The notes under the pieces: generated by a model
Told to the model about the DNA's origin: nothing
What the model saw: only the letters and a program-made list of their open reading frames with translations
Database searches by the model: none
Translations under genes and position numbers: made by a program
NCBI GenBank assembly: GCA_027449105.1
Contig: DAIDMG010000001.1
Coordinates: 1 to 64,000, forward strand
Direction of reading: 5' to 3'
DNA from: Acidiphilium sp.
GTDB taxonomy: Bacteria; Pseudomonadota; Alphaproteobacteria; Acetobacterales; Acetobacteraceae
DNA: 64,000 nt
Shown here: positions 1 through 9,988 of the stretch, piece by piece
Layout: every line of letters begins with the position of its first letter
Numbering within the stretch: the first letter of the stretch is position 1

Positions 1-3
1 GGC

Positions 4-1185
4 ATGTGGTTCTCCCACCACGAGATCACGATGAAGGCCACGGGCGAGGCCGTACCCACCGCAGTGCGCTCCCTGGCCCGCTCGATCATGCGCCAGATCA
101 TGCGGCGACATCGCCGCCCTGATCTGTGCCACATCTCCATGCGCCTCGACCACCGCGCCGCCTGCCTCGCCGCCCCAACCAGGGCCGCCCAGGCCGGGCG
201 TGTCGGCTGGTGGGTCAACCTGTCCACGATGGAGCGGGGCAGGAAGATCGCCGTGCCTCTTCTGACCTACGATCACCACCGCAACCGGCGTGGTCAGGTC
301 AGCAACGGCGTGCTCGTGACCGGGGATCGCAACACAGGCAAGCTCCTGTTCGGCGTTGTCACCGACATCGGGGCGGATTGCGCCGCCAGCCGTGCCGCCT
401 ATGAGCCCAGACGGGATGCGATGGCTCTCGACTTCGGTCTGTCTATCCTGTTTGCCGGCGATGACGGCGCGCTGCTTGGCAAGGACTGGCTGAAGGCGCT
501 TCGTGCCTATGATCATCGCATCACGGAGATCGCCAGGGGCATGCAGCGCCGGGGGCGGAAGCCGCGAGAGAGCGCCCGCTACCGCAAGGCGGTGACCGCC
601 CTGCGCGGCTGGATCAGGACCGAGGTGGGGCGCGTCCTGAACGCGCTCGTCACTGCCAGGCGGCCGGCGGCGCTGGTGCTTGAGCGGTTGGACTTCCGGA
701 GCCCGGCGCTGTCGTCCCGGTTGAACCGCATCATCCAGAACTGCGGTCGAGCGGTGATCCGCGCCAAGCTGGCCGATCTCCAGGATCGCTTCGGTGTCAC
801 GTCCGAAGAGGCGAACCCGGCCTACACGTCCCAGACCTGCTCGTGCTGCGGCTATGTGGACAGGCGAAATCGCCCGTCACAAGGCATCTTCCATTGCCTG
901 CGGTGCGGCCAAAGAATGCACGCCGATGTCAATGCGGCACGGAATATCGGGCGACGCCGTGCGTCGCCTATCGGTTCCGTGTTCCAGTCGAAGGCGGCGA
1001 TCCTCGCTGAACTGCTGCGCCGGTTCAACGAGCGAAGGGTGCTCGGCACCCGATCCGGTGGGAGGGGTTCCACCGCCGACCCGCGATTGGCCAATCCCTA
1101 CTTCAGTGGGGAGAAGCCAACAGCAGCCCGGATGTCGAAAGCAAGGCCGCTACCAGATCTGGTGGCGGTTGAGCTAACTCGATAG
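4..1185 (+). CDS. TnpB-family RNA-guided nuclease / IS200-IS605 family OrfB-like transposase (N-terminus may extend left of the window)
   Basis: RuvC-I ALDFGL, RuvC-II LVLERLDF, zinc ribbon CSCCGY..FHCLRCG, RuvC-III HADVNAARN, all in one ORF; no tnpA seen nearby. Confidence 0.88.
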   Translation: MWFSHHEITMKATGEAVPTAVRSLARSIMRQIMRRHRRPDLCHISMRLDHRAACLAAPTRAAQAGRVGWWVNLSTMERGRKIAVPLLTYDHHRNRRGQVSNGVLVTGDRNTGKLLFGVVTDIGADCAASRAAYEPRRDAMALDFGLSILFAGDDGALLGKDWLKALRAYDHRITEIARGMQRRGRKPRESARYRKAVTALRGWIRTEVGRVLNALVTARRPAALVLERLDFRSPALSSRLNRIIQNCGRAVIRAKLADLQDRFGVTSEEANPAYTSQTCSCCGYVDRRNRPSQGIFHCLRCGQRMHADVNAARNIGRRRASPIGSVFQSKAAILAELLRRFNERRVLGTRSGGRGSTADPRLANPYFSGEKPTAARMSKARPLPDLVAVELTR

Positions 1186-1456
1186 TGCCCACGGCCTCGA
1201 TGCCCATGGACAGGTTTGCGACGGCTCGTCGGCAAGAAGAAAGCGGCGACGTGGATAAGCAGGTTTGGCGTCTTGCCATGAAGTGGGTCGCACCTTCAGG
1301 GTACTGCGTCTTGGTGTCGAGAACGCAAAGATAAGGAAGCCGACCTTTTGCAAAATCGCTTCATTGATTGGAGGGCGTGGCGTTGCAGAGGGGTTGCTCG
1401 GCGGGACTATCGGACTCACCTACAGAATGATGACGGGTCAGGATCGGAGCACCGCC

Positions 1457-2884
1457 ATGACAGTCGTGGAAACTGACGTACCGGCGCGGCTAGACCGGCT
1501 GCCTTGGGCCAGGTTCCATTGGCTGGTTTTGATCGGACTTGGGGTTGCCTGGATCTTGGATGGGCTGGAGGTGACGCTGGTCGGTTCCCTGTCTGGCGCG
1601 ATTGCACAGAGCCCGGTCCTGCACATGTCGGCGTCGCGTGTTGGCGACAGCGCCAGCGCCTATTTGGCGGGCGCTGTCATCGGCGCGCTCGGCTTCGGGT
1701 GGCTTGCCGATCGGCTGGGGCGCAAGCGGCTTTTCGGGGTGACAGTGTTGATTTATCTGAGCGCGACCCTGGCCACCGGGTTTGCCTGGAGTTTCGCATC
1801 GTTCGTCGTATTTCGTGCTCTAACAGGAGCGGGCATCGGAGGGGAGTATACGGCCGTTAACGCGGCGATTCAGGAAATGATCCCCGCGCGGCAGCGTGGA
1901 TTCGCGGATCTCGTGGTAAATGGCTCGTTCTGGATTGGAGCCGCCATCGGAGCCGGCGGCTCGCTCATCGCCCTCGATCCGCACATGATCCCACCCGGAT
2001 TGGGATGGCGGATCGCTTTTGGACTTGGCGGGATCCTGGGCCTCGGTGTGCTGCTGTTACGGCGCTGGATTCCTGAAAGCCCGCGTTGGCTGATGACCCA
2101 CGGCGAGCCGGAGCTAGCCGAGCAGGTGGTACGACAGATCGAGACCAGCGTAGAGGTGCAAAAGGGGCTGCTGCCCCCAGTTCCGCCGGAGCGGTTGCGA
2201 TTGCGAACCGACGTAAAGTCCTGGTTTGGTGCTGGAATGGTCGCATTGGCGACGCGCTACCGACAGCGCACCATGTTGGGGCTGGTCCTTATGGCGAGTC
2301 AGGCGTTCTGCTACAATGCTGTGTTCTTCACATACGCACTGATCCTGACACGGTTCTACGGCGTGAGGGCCGGTGCGGTGGGCTTGTTCATCCTGCCATT
2401 TGCAGTGGGCAATTTTCTTGGCCCGTTGCTTTTGGGGAAGCTGTTCGATGTGCTTGGGCGGCGGGTGATGATCGCGGGAACATACGCGGCGTCCGGTGTG
2501 TTGATGGCAGTGAGCGGCTGGCTTTTCGCACGGCGCGAGTTGTCGGCGATCGGGCAGACTGAAACGTGGACGGCGATCTTCTTCGTTGCTTCAGCGGCGG
2601 CGAGTTCCGCTTATCTGACTGTGGGCGAGAGTTTTCCGCTGGAGATCCGAGCGGTGGCGATCGCGTTGTTCTACGCGTTTGGCACGCTCATCGGTGGTGT
2701 GGGAGGGCCGGCGCTGTTTGGGGCGCTGATCCAGGGCGGGTCGCGAACCGCCCTGATGTGGGGCTACGAGCTCGGCGCGCTCTTGATGCTGGCCGCAGCC
2801 GGGATGGCGTGGGCTCTGGGAATCGCGGCAGAGCGGCGTTCCCTCGAGGCCGTTGCACCGCCGCTGGCCGCAACTCCGGATTAG
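1457..2884 (+). CDS. MFS transporter (sugar/aromatic acid transporter-like)
   Basis: Multi-TM protein with MFS signature GWLADRLGRKRLF and PESPRWL; the first ORF ATG is at 1265 but MTVVETD at 1457 is the more plausible start. Confidence 0.85.
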   Translation: MTVVETDVPARLDRLPWARFHWLVLIGLGVAWILDGLEVTLVGSLSGAIAQSPVLHMSASRVGDSASAYLAGAVIGALGFGWLADRLGRKRLFGVTVLIYLSATLATGFAWSFASFVVFRALTGAGIGGEYTAVNAAIQEMIPARQRGFADLVVNGSFWIGAAIGAGGSLIALDPHMIPPGLGWRIAFGLGGILGLGVLLLRRWIPESPRWLMTHGEPELAEQVVRQIETSVEVQKGLLPPVPPERLRLRTDVKSWFGAGMVALATRYRQRTMLGLVLMASQAFCYNAVFFTYALILTRFYGVRAGAVGLFILPFAVGNFLGPLLLGKLFDVLGRRVMIAGTYAASGVLMAVSGWLFARRELSAIGQTETWTAIFFVASAAASSAYLTVGESFPLEIRAVAIALFYAFGTLIGGVGGPALFGALIQGGSRTALMWGYELGALLMLAAAGMAWALGIAAERRSLEAVAPPLAATPD

Positions 2885-3229
2885 AAATAATTATGCGTTC
2901 AAGTCGTGCAGAGTCCGCAGGCAACATCCGTGTGTTAGAGAATGCACCGGGGCGGCAGGCCAAACCGTCTGCGCGTGTTTTTGGCCGTTGCCGCATGTTC
3001 GTACGTGGTCGGGCTTTTCTCCTCGCTCATGATCTACGTTGATCACGCCAAGCATTTTCCCGGAGATCATTCGGATGGTACATCGCGGCAGGGTGTCGGC
3101 GTCAATGATGCGGCCCACAATGCCATACGGGCCAGCGGTACGGACCAGACAGCATTTATCGAAGCAGGCTGCCCCAGGTTTGTGGGTCTGTCTGGGTGGG
3201 CAAGGACGGGCCGTGCAGTGAACCACGGC

Positions 3230-3243
3230 TTGACTCAGATCAA
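3230..3243. promoter_or_regulatory. Putative FNR/FixK/DNR-type binding site TTGACTCAGATCAA
   Basis: Matches TTGAY-N4-RTCAA; a CATAAT hexamer at 3266-3271 would put the site near -41.5 of a predicted start at about 3278. Confidence 0.45.
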
Positions 3244-3428
3244 TGATCAGCCGTCGATGACACCGCATAATCCGCGTGATCGAGAAAGGGTGCGTAGCCG
3301 CGGAAGCACAAGACTCTTGTCCGCATGCTTCTGAACTGATCTTGTGGCCCCTATTCCGGTGATAGCTTTGAGCAGAGGGCCGTCGGGCCGCGCGACAATG
3401 AACATTCAGGCCAAACGAGGATAACAGC

Positions 3429-3725
3429 ATGATGTGGGGTTACGGACCGGGTTATGGCTACGGCGGCGGGTGGCATGCATGGGGGCCAATGATGCTGTTC
3501 GGGGGATTTTTCGGCTTTGCCTTCCTGCTTTTGGTAATCGTGGCCGGGGCTTGGGCGATTCGCTCGATGGGGCGCGGACACCAGTGCTATCCTTCGGCAC
3601 AAGGTGTACCGCCCCAAACCGAGCGAACCTCGCGCGGTCTTGAAATCCTTGATGAACGTTACGCGCGTGGTGAGCTGGAGCGTGAAGAATATCTCCAGCG
3701 CAAGAAGGACCTTCTCGGGCCTTGA
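3429..3725 (+). CDS. SHOCT-domain small membrane protein
   Basis: Gly/Tyr/Trp-rich N-terminus, one TM helix, C-terminal RGLEILDERYARGELEREEYLQRKKDLL typical of SHOCT; AGGA upstream of ATG. Confidence 0.8.
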   Translation: MMWGYGPGYGYGGGWHAWGPMMLFGGFFGFAFLLLVIVAGAWAIRSMGRGHQCYPSAQGVPPQTERTSRGLEILDERYARGELEREEYLQRKKDLLGP

Positions 3726-4082
3726 TCGTGATTTTGGGGCGCATTTCCGTTTCCCCAAATTAGACCCGGCGCGAGCCACCAGTCCTTCGAATGGGTTGCC
3801 CGATTCTTCCTGGCCGTTGTTGACTTCCATGACGATGTGCGGTGTGGCATGAGCCGGATCGCCATGTCCGTGGAACCATTCGACTAAGCGGGCCCGGCCT
3901 GCACATATGCCACGTTGCACGACCCGACGGTGGGCGGAATGCGCAACGCGGAGCCGACAAGACGAGGCCAGATTTAGGAGCGTTTTCGGGGCTGGAATGA
4001 CGTTTCGGGCGTTCGGCGGCCCGCGCGCGGGATTGCCCCGCAACTCTTTATGGGTTCCAGGTCTTGATCCCCCCGGAAGTCA

Positions 4083-5462
4083 ATGCTTTTTGGAGCATGG
4101 CACCTTCTCGAGCGTGGTTTCTGGGCAGGTTGGCATCCGGGGAGACGGGTCGCGGTGGAAGCAGCGAAGCAAAATATCATTTTTATTGCGGCCGCAATCA
4201 TAACAGGCGTGATATCGATCGCGTTCGGAATCGGGATAACACGCGCCAGTGCGCTCTTCGCTCACGTCACGGCGCATCGACTGTGGCTCACGCTGCTACT
4301 TTGCCCGATCGGGCTGGCTGGGATCGTGTTTTTGACGCGCACAGTGTTTCCCGGGGCGCAGGGCTCCGGCATTCCGCAGGCCATGGCGGGGATGACCATG
4401 CGAGATCAGGCGAACGTTGATACCGTCCTGTCCCTGCGCATTGCAGTCGGCAAGTTTCTTCTGACTTTGGCCGGCTTTGCGGTGGGCGCCTCGATTGGTA
4501 AGGAAGGACCAGCGGTGCAGATCAGCTGCGCCGTGATGAACGTATGCGGGAGATTGGGGCTTGAGCGCAGCCTTTTACTGCAGCGCCTGCTGATTCTTGC
4601 GGGAGGAGCGGCAGGAATTACCTGCGCATTCAACGCTCCGGTTGCCGGCGTCTTGTTTGCGATCGAGGAGATGGCTGGAAGTTTTTCCAGCCGAGAGGCG
4701 CGCTTGATCATCCTCGCTGCTTTTGGCAGCGGAATTACGCTGTTGCTCCTCCTCGGATATCAGCCCTATTTCGGTTTTTCCCATGCTACCCTGCGACTTG
4801 GGCTTGTCTGGCTACTGGTCCCTGTCTGCGCAGTCATTGGCGGGGTTGCTGGTGGTATATTCGCGCAAGTGCTGGTAACACCGAAACGGTTCATGCCGGG
4901 CCCGATCAACTGGTTGGCCAAGCATCACCCGATTGGTTTCGCTCTGCTCTGTGGCCTGCTCCTGGCCGCGTTGGGTCTGATTTCGCATGGCCAGATCTTC
5001 GATGCGAGCCATCGTGAGGCGCAGGAGGCCTTGACGGAGGGTGTGGTTTTGCCCTTCGGCTTCGCGCCGCTGAAGTTTCTGGCGACACTGATCTCCTATC
5101 TTTCGGGGATTCCGGGCGGTATATTCGCTCCTTCGCTGGCCGTGGGAGTGGGACTTGGCACGATGTTCAGTCATCTCGTGCCAGGCGTGCCGGTGGCCGC
5201 ATTCGCGATGGTGGGAATGGCCGGCTATTTCTCCGGCGTGGTCCAGTCACCGCTGACAGCGACGGCAATTGTGATCGAGATGACCAGCAATCCGGCAATG
5301 ACCGTCCCGGTCGGGATTGCCGCCATTCTCGGCACAATGGCGTCCCGGCTGGTTTGCAAGGAACCCGTCTATCACGCCATGGCACACCAGTTTTTGCGTG
5401 TCGTTGAACGCGAACCGGAACCGACGACGGACGACGATACCACCGGTGCGGAACCCGACTAA
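4083..5462 (+). CDS. ClC-family chloride channel/antiporter (start could be GTG at 4155)
   Basis: ClC motifs GSGIPQAM, GKEGPAVQ, FNAPVAGVLFAIEEM, GGIFAPSLAVG. Confidence 0.92.
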   Translation: MLFGAWHLLERGFWAGWHPGRRVAVEAAKQNIIFIAAAIITGVISIAFGIGITRASALFAHVTAHRLWLTLLLCPIGLAGIVFLTRTVFPGAQGSGIPQAMAGMTMRDQANVDTVLSLRIAVGKFLLTLAGFAVGASIGKEGPAVQISCAVMNVCGRLGLERSLLLQRLLILAGGAAGITCAFNAPVAGVLFAIEEMAGSFSSREARLIILAAFGSGITLLLLLGYQPYFGFSHATLRLGLVWLLVPVCAVIGGVAGGIFAQVLVTPKRFMPGPINWLAKHHPIGFALLCGLLLAALGLISHGQIFDASHREAQEALTEGVVLPFGFAPLKFLATLISYLSGIPGGIFAPSLAVGVGLGTMFSHLVPGVPVAAFAMVGMAGYFSGVVQSPLTATAIVIEMTSNPAMTVPVGIAAILGTMASRLVCKEPVYHAMAHQFLRVVEREPEPTTDDDTTGAEPD

Positions 5463-5688
5463 ATGGTTGCCGCAGGCAAGCACACAGGATTGTTACTCGC
5501 GGCTCCGACCATGGCAACTACATTTCGTGACGGTGAGGCCTTGGCCGTGAGAGTCTTGCCTTTTATCTTGGGTGGCTTGGCGGCGCACTGCGACGCGATT
5601 TGATTTGTTGCTGGTGCAAAATAGGATTGTCTTGATGTCTTATACAAAAATGCCGAAAACCGCGACCAGGCGTCGGGCCAACCCGATG

Positions 5689-6888
5689 AGCAAGCTCGAA
5701 CGGCGTGCAAGCCGCAGCCTTGCGTCGATTTATGGGTTACGAATGCTCGGCCTGTTTCTGATTCTGCCGGTTTTCTCGGTCTACGCGAGATCTCTGCCGG
5801 ATGGGCATGACCGTTTCCTCGTCGGTCTAGCGCTCGGCATTTACGGCCTAACGCAGGCCTGCTTGCAAATTCCTTTTGGCATCGCGAGTGACCGTTACGG
5901 GCGTAAGCCGGTCATGATTCTTGGGCTGGTGATCTTTGCGCTTGGTTCCTTCGTGGCGGGCTTTTCACACACGCTGCCAATGATCATCCTTGGCAGAGCC
6001 GTGCAGGGCGCGGGGGCGATTTCGGCTGCCATTTCGGCAATGATCGCGGATGCCACCAGACCGGAAAACCGTACAAGGGCGATGGCGCTTGTTGGGATGA
6101 CCATCGGCGCAAGCTTCATCATTGCACTCGTTCTTGGGCCGTTGCTCTATCATTCGATATCGGTTCCAGGAATGTTCCTGCTCACTGGCGTTCTCGCGGT
6201 AGGCGCAGTCCTCGTTGTGAAGTTTGTTGTTCCCGATGTGAACATGGGCGCGTTCGATTCTGTCCAGCCAGATGACGAGAGCAGCAGTGTGTTTACTCCT
6301 GCACTCCTCAGGCTGGACTTTTCGATTTTCGCGCTTAATTTCATGCAGGTTGCACTGTTCCTGGTTTTGCCGCTCGCGCTTGTGGATGACCTCGGTATTC
6401 CGGTCGAGGGCAACTGGGTCGTCTATCTTCCGGTGGCCGTGTTCTCATTTATGGTCGCAATTCCGGGAATTATCTGGGCGGAGACCCGCGGCTACATGCG
6501 ACATGGTCTGATCGGCGCGGTCGCGCTGATGGGTCTTTCTATGCTCGGCTTTGCGGCGGGGTATCACAACGCAGTTGCTCTGGTGGCAGCGCTGTTTGCG
6601 TTCTTCGTCGGTTTCAATTTACTGGAAGCGCTGTTACCGTCGCTCGTGTCGCGGACAGCTCCGCCATCACGCAAGGGGCGTGCGCTGGGCGTCTATAATA
6701 CGGCCCAGTCCCTGGGATTGTTCGCTGGTGGAGCGGTCGGTGGTGTTGCCGCTAACGCAGGCGGCAGTGCTGCCGTGTTTCTAACCTGCGCGGCCCTTGG
6801 GCTCGTCTGGCTGGTTGTTGCATCGTTTGTACGGCCTCAAGGGAAGCCCCGCACGGATGAAGCGGAATCGGCGTTGGCCGGCGGGTAA
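5689..6888 (+). CDS. MFS transporter, YajR-like
   Basis: RRASRSLASIYGLRMLGLFLILPVFSVYA and GIASDRYGRKPVM; ORF opens at 5572, internal MSKLERR start preferred. Confidence 0.85.
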   Translation, partial: SKLERRASRSLASIYGLRMLGLFLILPVFSVYARSLPDGHDRFLVGLALGIYGLTQACLQIPFGIASDRYGRKPVMILGLVIFALGSFVAGFSHTLPMIILGRAVQGAGAISAAISAMIADATRPENRTRAMALVGMTIGASFIIALVLGPLLYHSISVPGMFLLTGVLAVGAVLVVKFVVPDVNMGAFDSVQPDDESSSVFTPALLRLDFSIFALNFMQVALFLVLPLALVDDLGIPVEGNWVVYLPVAVFSFMVAIPGIIWAETRGYMRHGLIGAVALMGLSMLGFAAGYHNAVALVAALFAFFVGFNLLEALLPSLVSRTAPPSRKGRALGVYNTAQSLGLFAGGAVGGVAANAGGSAAVFLTCAALGLVWLVVASFVRPQGKPRTDEAESALAGG

Positions 6889-7135
6889 TAGCCGACAAGC
6901 ATTACAAGATACTGAGCGAGCGCGGTTAGAAGATCCTCTGCTGGTTTCGCCTTGCCGACATTTTTGAAGAACTCCACTTTCCTTCTTTCAAAATTCGGCG
7001 GCGATAGTCACGCGGTAGTGTACTCTACGTGGGGCCGTGGCGACATGCCTGATGGGCAGTGTCTCGAAATTGAATTCTTTCCATGCAGGTGCGAAGGATA
7101 TCCAGGACGCGATCTGCCAGGGATGTCGTAAATTG

Positions 7136-9988
7136 CTAACGGAGCTGTTCGGCTTTTGCCGCCGGAATCTCAGCGGAGTTCGTTGGCGGTTCGGCCAGTG
7201 CTTCAATTAGCGCGGCACGCAGTTGCGCGAGTTTGCGTTCGTTTTCGACTTTTAATCCGAACACATCCTTGACGTAGAAAACGTCTACTGCACGGACGCC
7301 ATAGGTCGTGATGTGGGCAGATGCGATCTGGAGTCCCTGTTTGGTGATTGCCGCGGTCACATCGTGGAGAAGACCTGGCCGGTCGCGTCCATTAACCTCG
7401 ATCACGGTATGCCGGTTTGACGCGACGTTATCGATGACCACTCGGGGGGGCACATGAATTGCGCGGGTCCGTGCAGCGGCGATCCCTCGCGCCTGTTTTC
7501 GAATTTCCGCGGCAAGCCGCAACCGCCCGGTCAATGCCTGTTCGATGAGGGTGGCCAGCCTCGTAACCCGGTGCGGCGAGTCAAAGGGACCGCCAGAGGC
7601 ATCTTGAATCCAGAATGTATCCAGCGCCATTCCATTGGTCAGCGTGTGAATCCGTGCGTCAACGATGGAGGCGCCGGCCAGCGCCAAGGCACCTGCAATC
7701 CGGCTGAATAGACCTGAATGATCGGCAGTATAGACGGTCACTTCGGTAACGGCCTGAGCCGGCAATGGTTGTGCGTCTACCAGCAGTTGCATCTGCTCGT
7801 GACGGGCTCGGCGAATCAAACGTGCATGCCTGGCGATACTGTCGGGATCGAAGCCGAGCCAGTATCCTGGATAAAATAGATCGAGAAAATGTGAACGTTC
7901 CTCCTCTGGCCAATCGCCAAGCAGTTCGGCAACCATTTCCTTGACCCTGGCGATCCGGGCGTCGCGTTCCGAGGTTGCCAGTCCTCCCTCCAGGACTTCG
8001 CTCACACGGGCATAGATTTCCCGTAGCAACGTGGCCTTCCAACCGTTCCAAACCTTGGGTGAGACCGAACGTATATCTGCGACGGTCAAAACCAGCAGGA
8101 GTCGCAGCCGCTCGGGAGACTGAACCACATCGGCCACATCGAGGATCGTTTTCGGGTCATCAATGTCTCGGGAAAACCCGGTTTGGCTCAGCAACAAGTG
8201 GTGTAGCACCAACCAGGAAACCATTTCGGTTTCCTCTGGCACAAGACCCAGCGCAGGGCCCAAGGCCAGGGCGATCTCGGCGCCCAGTTCCGAGTGGTCA
8301 CCACCTCGCCCCTTGGCGATGTCGTGCAGGAGCATCGCGACATAAAGGGCCCGCCTGGATTGCACGTGCCGTGCCAGCCCGCTCGCCACGGGCGCCACCT
8401 CGGCAAGTTCACCGCGCTCAATCGCGTTCAGTACGCCGATTGCGTGGATCGTATGCACATCGACCGTAAATACGTGGTAGCTATCAAATTGCATCTGGCC
8501 CACAATCCGTCGCCATTCAGGCAAAAACCGCCCGAGGGCACCGGTTTCGTTCAAAATCGTCAACCACCGTGCACCATCCGTGGTTGGCGTGTCGCTGCCG
8601 CACAACAGGTCCATGAACATCGTCGCTGCGGCAGGGTTGCTCCGCAATTCAGCGGTTCGTCGTGCGCCACGGATCATTGCGCGGAGCGCCAGCGGATGAA
8701 GGGTAAGACCGCGATCCCTGCATGCAATCAGGATCCGGAACAGCTGCAGTGGTTCGGAACTCGGCTCCCGTCCGGGCGCAAAAAGGATGCGGCCATCGGC
8801 CAGAACGAACCCCGCATCGGCGAGCGCCGAATCGGTCGTCGGGGCGACTGCCGGCGGGCCGAGTGCAACCCGGACAAGCGCTGGTTCCAGAACCGCTGTG
8901 ACGCGCGCCACCTCCCGGGCGACGAGGAAATAATGGCGCATGAACCGTTCGACGCCATCCTGTCGCCCGTGCCGTGTGTATCCCATCCGCGCGCCGACCA
9001 CCGGCTGCAGATCGAACGTCAGTCGTTCCTCGGCCCGCCCGGCGACGTAGTGCAGATGAAACCGGACCGTCCAGAGATAGTCCCATGCGCGTTTGCAGGC
9101 GCGCGCCTCGCTTTCCGTCAAAATTCCGCCGCCCGGGGCTGACGTTCCCACGAGTTCGGTCATCGCGAACGTTCCGAATACGTAGCGCGAAAGCCAATAT
9201 AGCGTCTGCAGATCACGCAGGCCGCCCTTGCCTTCCTTGATATTCGGTTCGACCATAAACGGCGTGTCACCGAAACGCCGGTGACGTATCGCGCGCTCGT
9301 CCTGTTTGGCCGCAATATACGCAGCTGGACTTTCGGCCGCGCAATCGGCTCGGAACACCAGCTGGAAATGTGCGAACAATGCCCGGTCTCCGGCAAGGCA
9401 ACGCGCGTCGAGCATCGATGTCCGAACGGTTACATCGCCGGCAGCTTCGGCAAGACAATCCTTGGTCGACCGCGTTGCGTGACCGACTTTCAGACCAAGA
9501 TCCCAGAGAAAATATAACATGAACTCAACGGTGCTGAGCACCGCGACAGACGGTTCATGATCGGTCAGGAAGAGCAGATCGATATCGGAAAATGGCGCAA
9601 GGGTTGCACGACCGTACCCGCCCGTCGCTGCCATCGAAAGGCGGTCCGTACTTACCACGCTTGGTCGCGCCGTTGCATAATCGAACAAGGCTGACAGGAA
9701 CTCATCCATCAGCCCGGCGAGCAATCGCGCTGCCGCTAGCCCACCGAGATGGCCGGCCTCGAAGCGTTCCCGCACGTGGGTTTGCAAGCGAGCCAGCTGC
9801 CGACGAAATACCTCGATAGCAATGTCACGTACCGGGTTCGGATTCTCCCGAAGGAATTCAGCCAAAGTTGACGCAATGCCGGGTCGTTCCAGCGAGTCCT
9901 GCGTTGCGGATGATGACGCAGGCTGAACCGCCCGCGCTGGGTGCGGTTCGGTCAGCGGATCGGAGACTTGTTGCATCTTATTCGTCAT
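7136..9988 (-). CDS. glnD: [Protein-PII] uridylyltransferase / uridylyl-removing enzyme
   Basis: 950 aa; nucleotidyltransferase GGYGRATLAPFSDIDLLFL, HD domain (LLHDIAKGRGGDHSELG), two C-terminal ACT domains. Confidence 0.97.
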   Translation of the reverse strand: MTNKMQQVSDPLTEPHPARAVQPASSSATQDSLERPGIASTLAEFLRENPNPVRDIAIEVFRRQLARLQTHVRERFEAGHLGGLAAARLLAGLMDEFLSALFDYATARPSVVSTDRLSMAATGGYGRATLAPFSDIDLLFLTDHEPSVAVLSTVEFMLYFLWDLGLKVGHATRSTKDCLAEAAGDVTVRTSMLDARCLAGDRALFAHFQLVFRADCAAESPAAYIAAKQDERAIRHRRFGDTPFMVEPNIKEGKGGLRDLQTLYWLSRYVFGTFAMTELVGTSAPGGGILTESEARACKRAWDYLWTVRFHLHYVAGRAEERLTFDLQPVVGARMGYTRHGRQDGVERFMRHYFLVAREVARVTAVLEPALVRVALGPPAVAPTTDSALADAGFVLADGRILFAPGREPSSEPLQLFRILIACRDRGLTLHPLALRAMIRGARRTAELRSNPAAATMFMDLLCGSDTPTTDGARWLTILNETGALGRFLPEWRRIVGQMQFDSYHVFTVDVHTIHAIGVLNAIERGELAEVAPVASGLARHVQSRRALYVAMLLHDIAKGRGGDHSELGAEIALALGPALGLVPEETEMVSWLVLHHLLLSQTGFSRDIDDPKTILDVADVVQSPERLRLLLVLTVADIRSVSPKVWNGWKATLLREIYARVSEVLEGGLATSERDARIARVKEMVAELLGDWPEEERSHFLDLFYPGYWLGFDPDSIARHARLIRRARHEQMQLLVDAQPLPAQAVTEVTVYTADHSGLFSRIAGALALAGASIVDARIHTLTNGMALDTFWIQDASGGPFDSPHRVTRLATLIEQALTGRLRLAAEIRKQARGIAAARTRAIHVPPRVVIDNVASNRHTVIEVNGRDRPGLLHDVTAAITKQGLQIASAHITTYGVRAVDVFYVKDVFGLKVENERKLAQLRAALIEALAEPPTNSAEIPAAKAEQLR

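Noticed and set aside
794-1177. 127-aa alternative-frame ORF inside tnpB
   Set aside because: Overlaps the well-supported TnpB frame; matching in an alternate frame of the 40 kb fragment only reflects DNA-level homology
2942-3334. 130-aa plus-strand ORF with a hydrophobic N-terminus, overlapped by a 179-aa minus-strand ORF (2891-3430)
   Set aside because: LRVFLAVAACSYVVGLFSSLMIYVDHA looks TM-like, but no family recognised, and the C-terminus degenerates into Arg-rich sequence; possibly a gene remnant, not supportable as a CDS
3351-4043. 230-aa minus-strand ORF
   Set aside because: Runs antisense to the better supported SHOCT gene and lacks motifs
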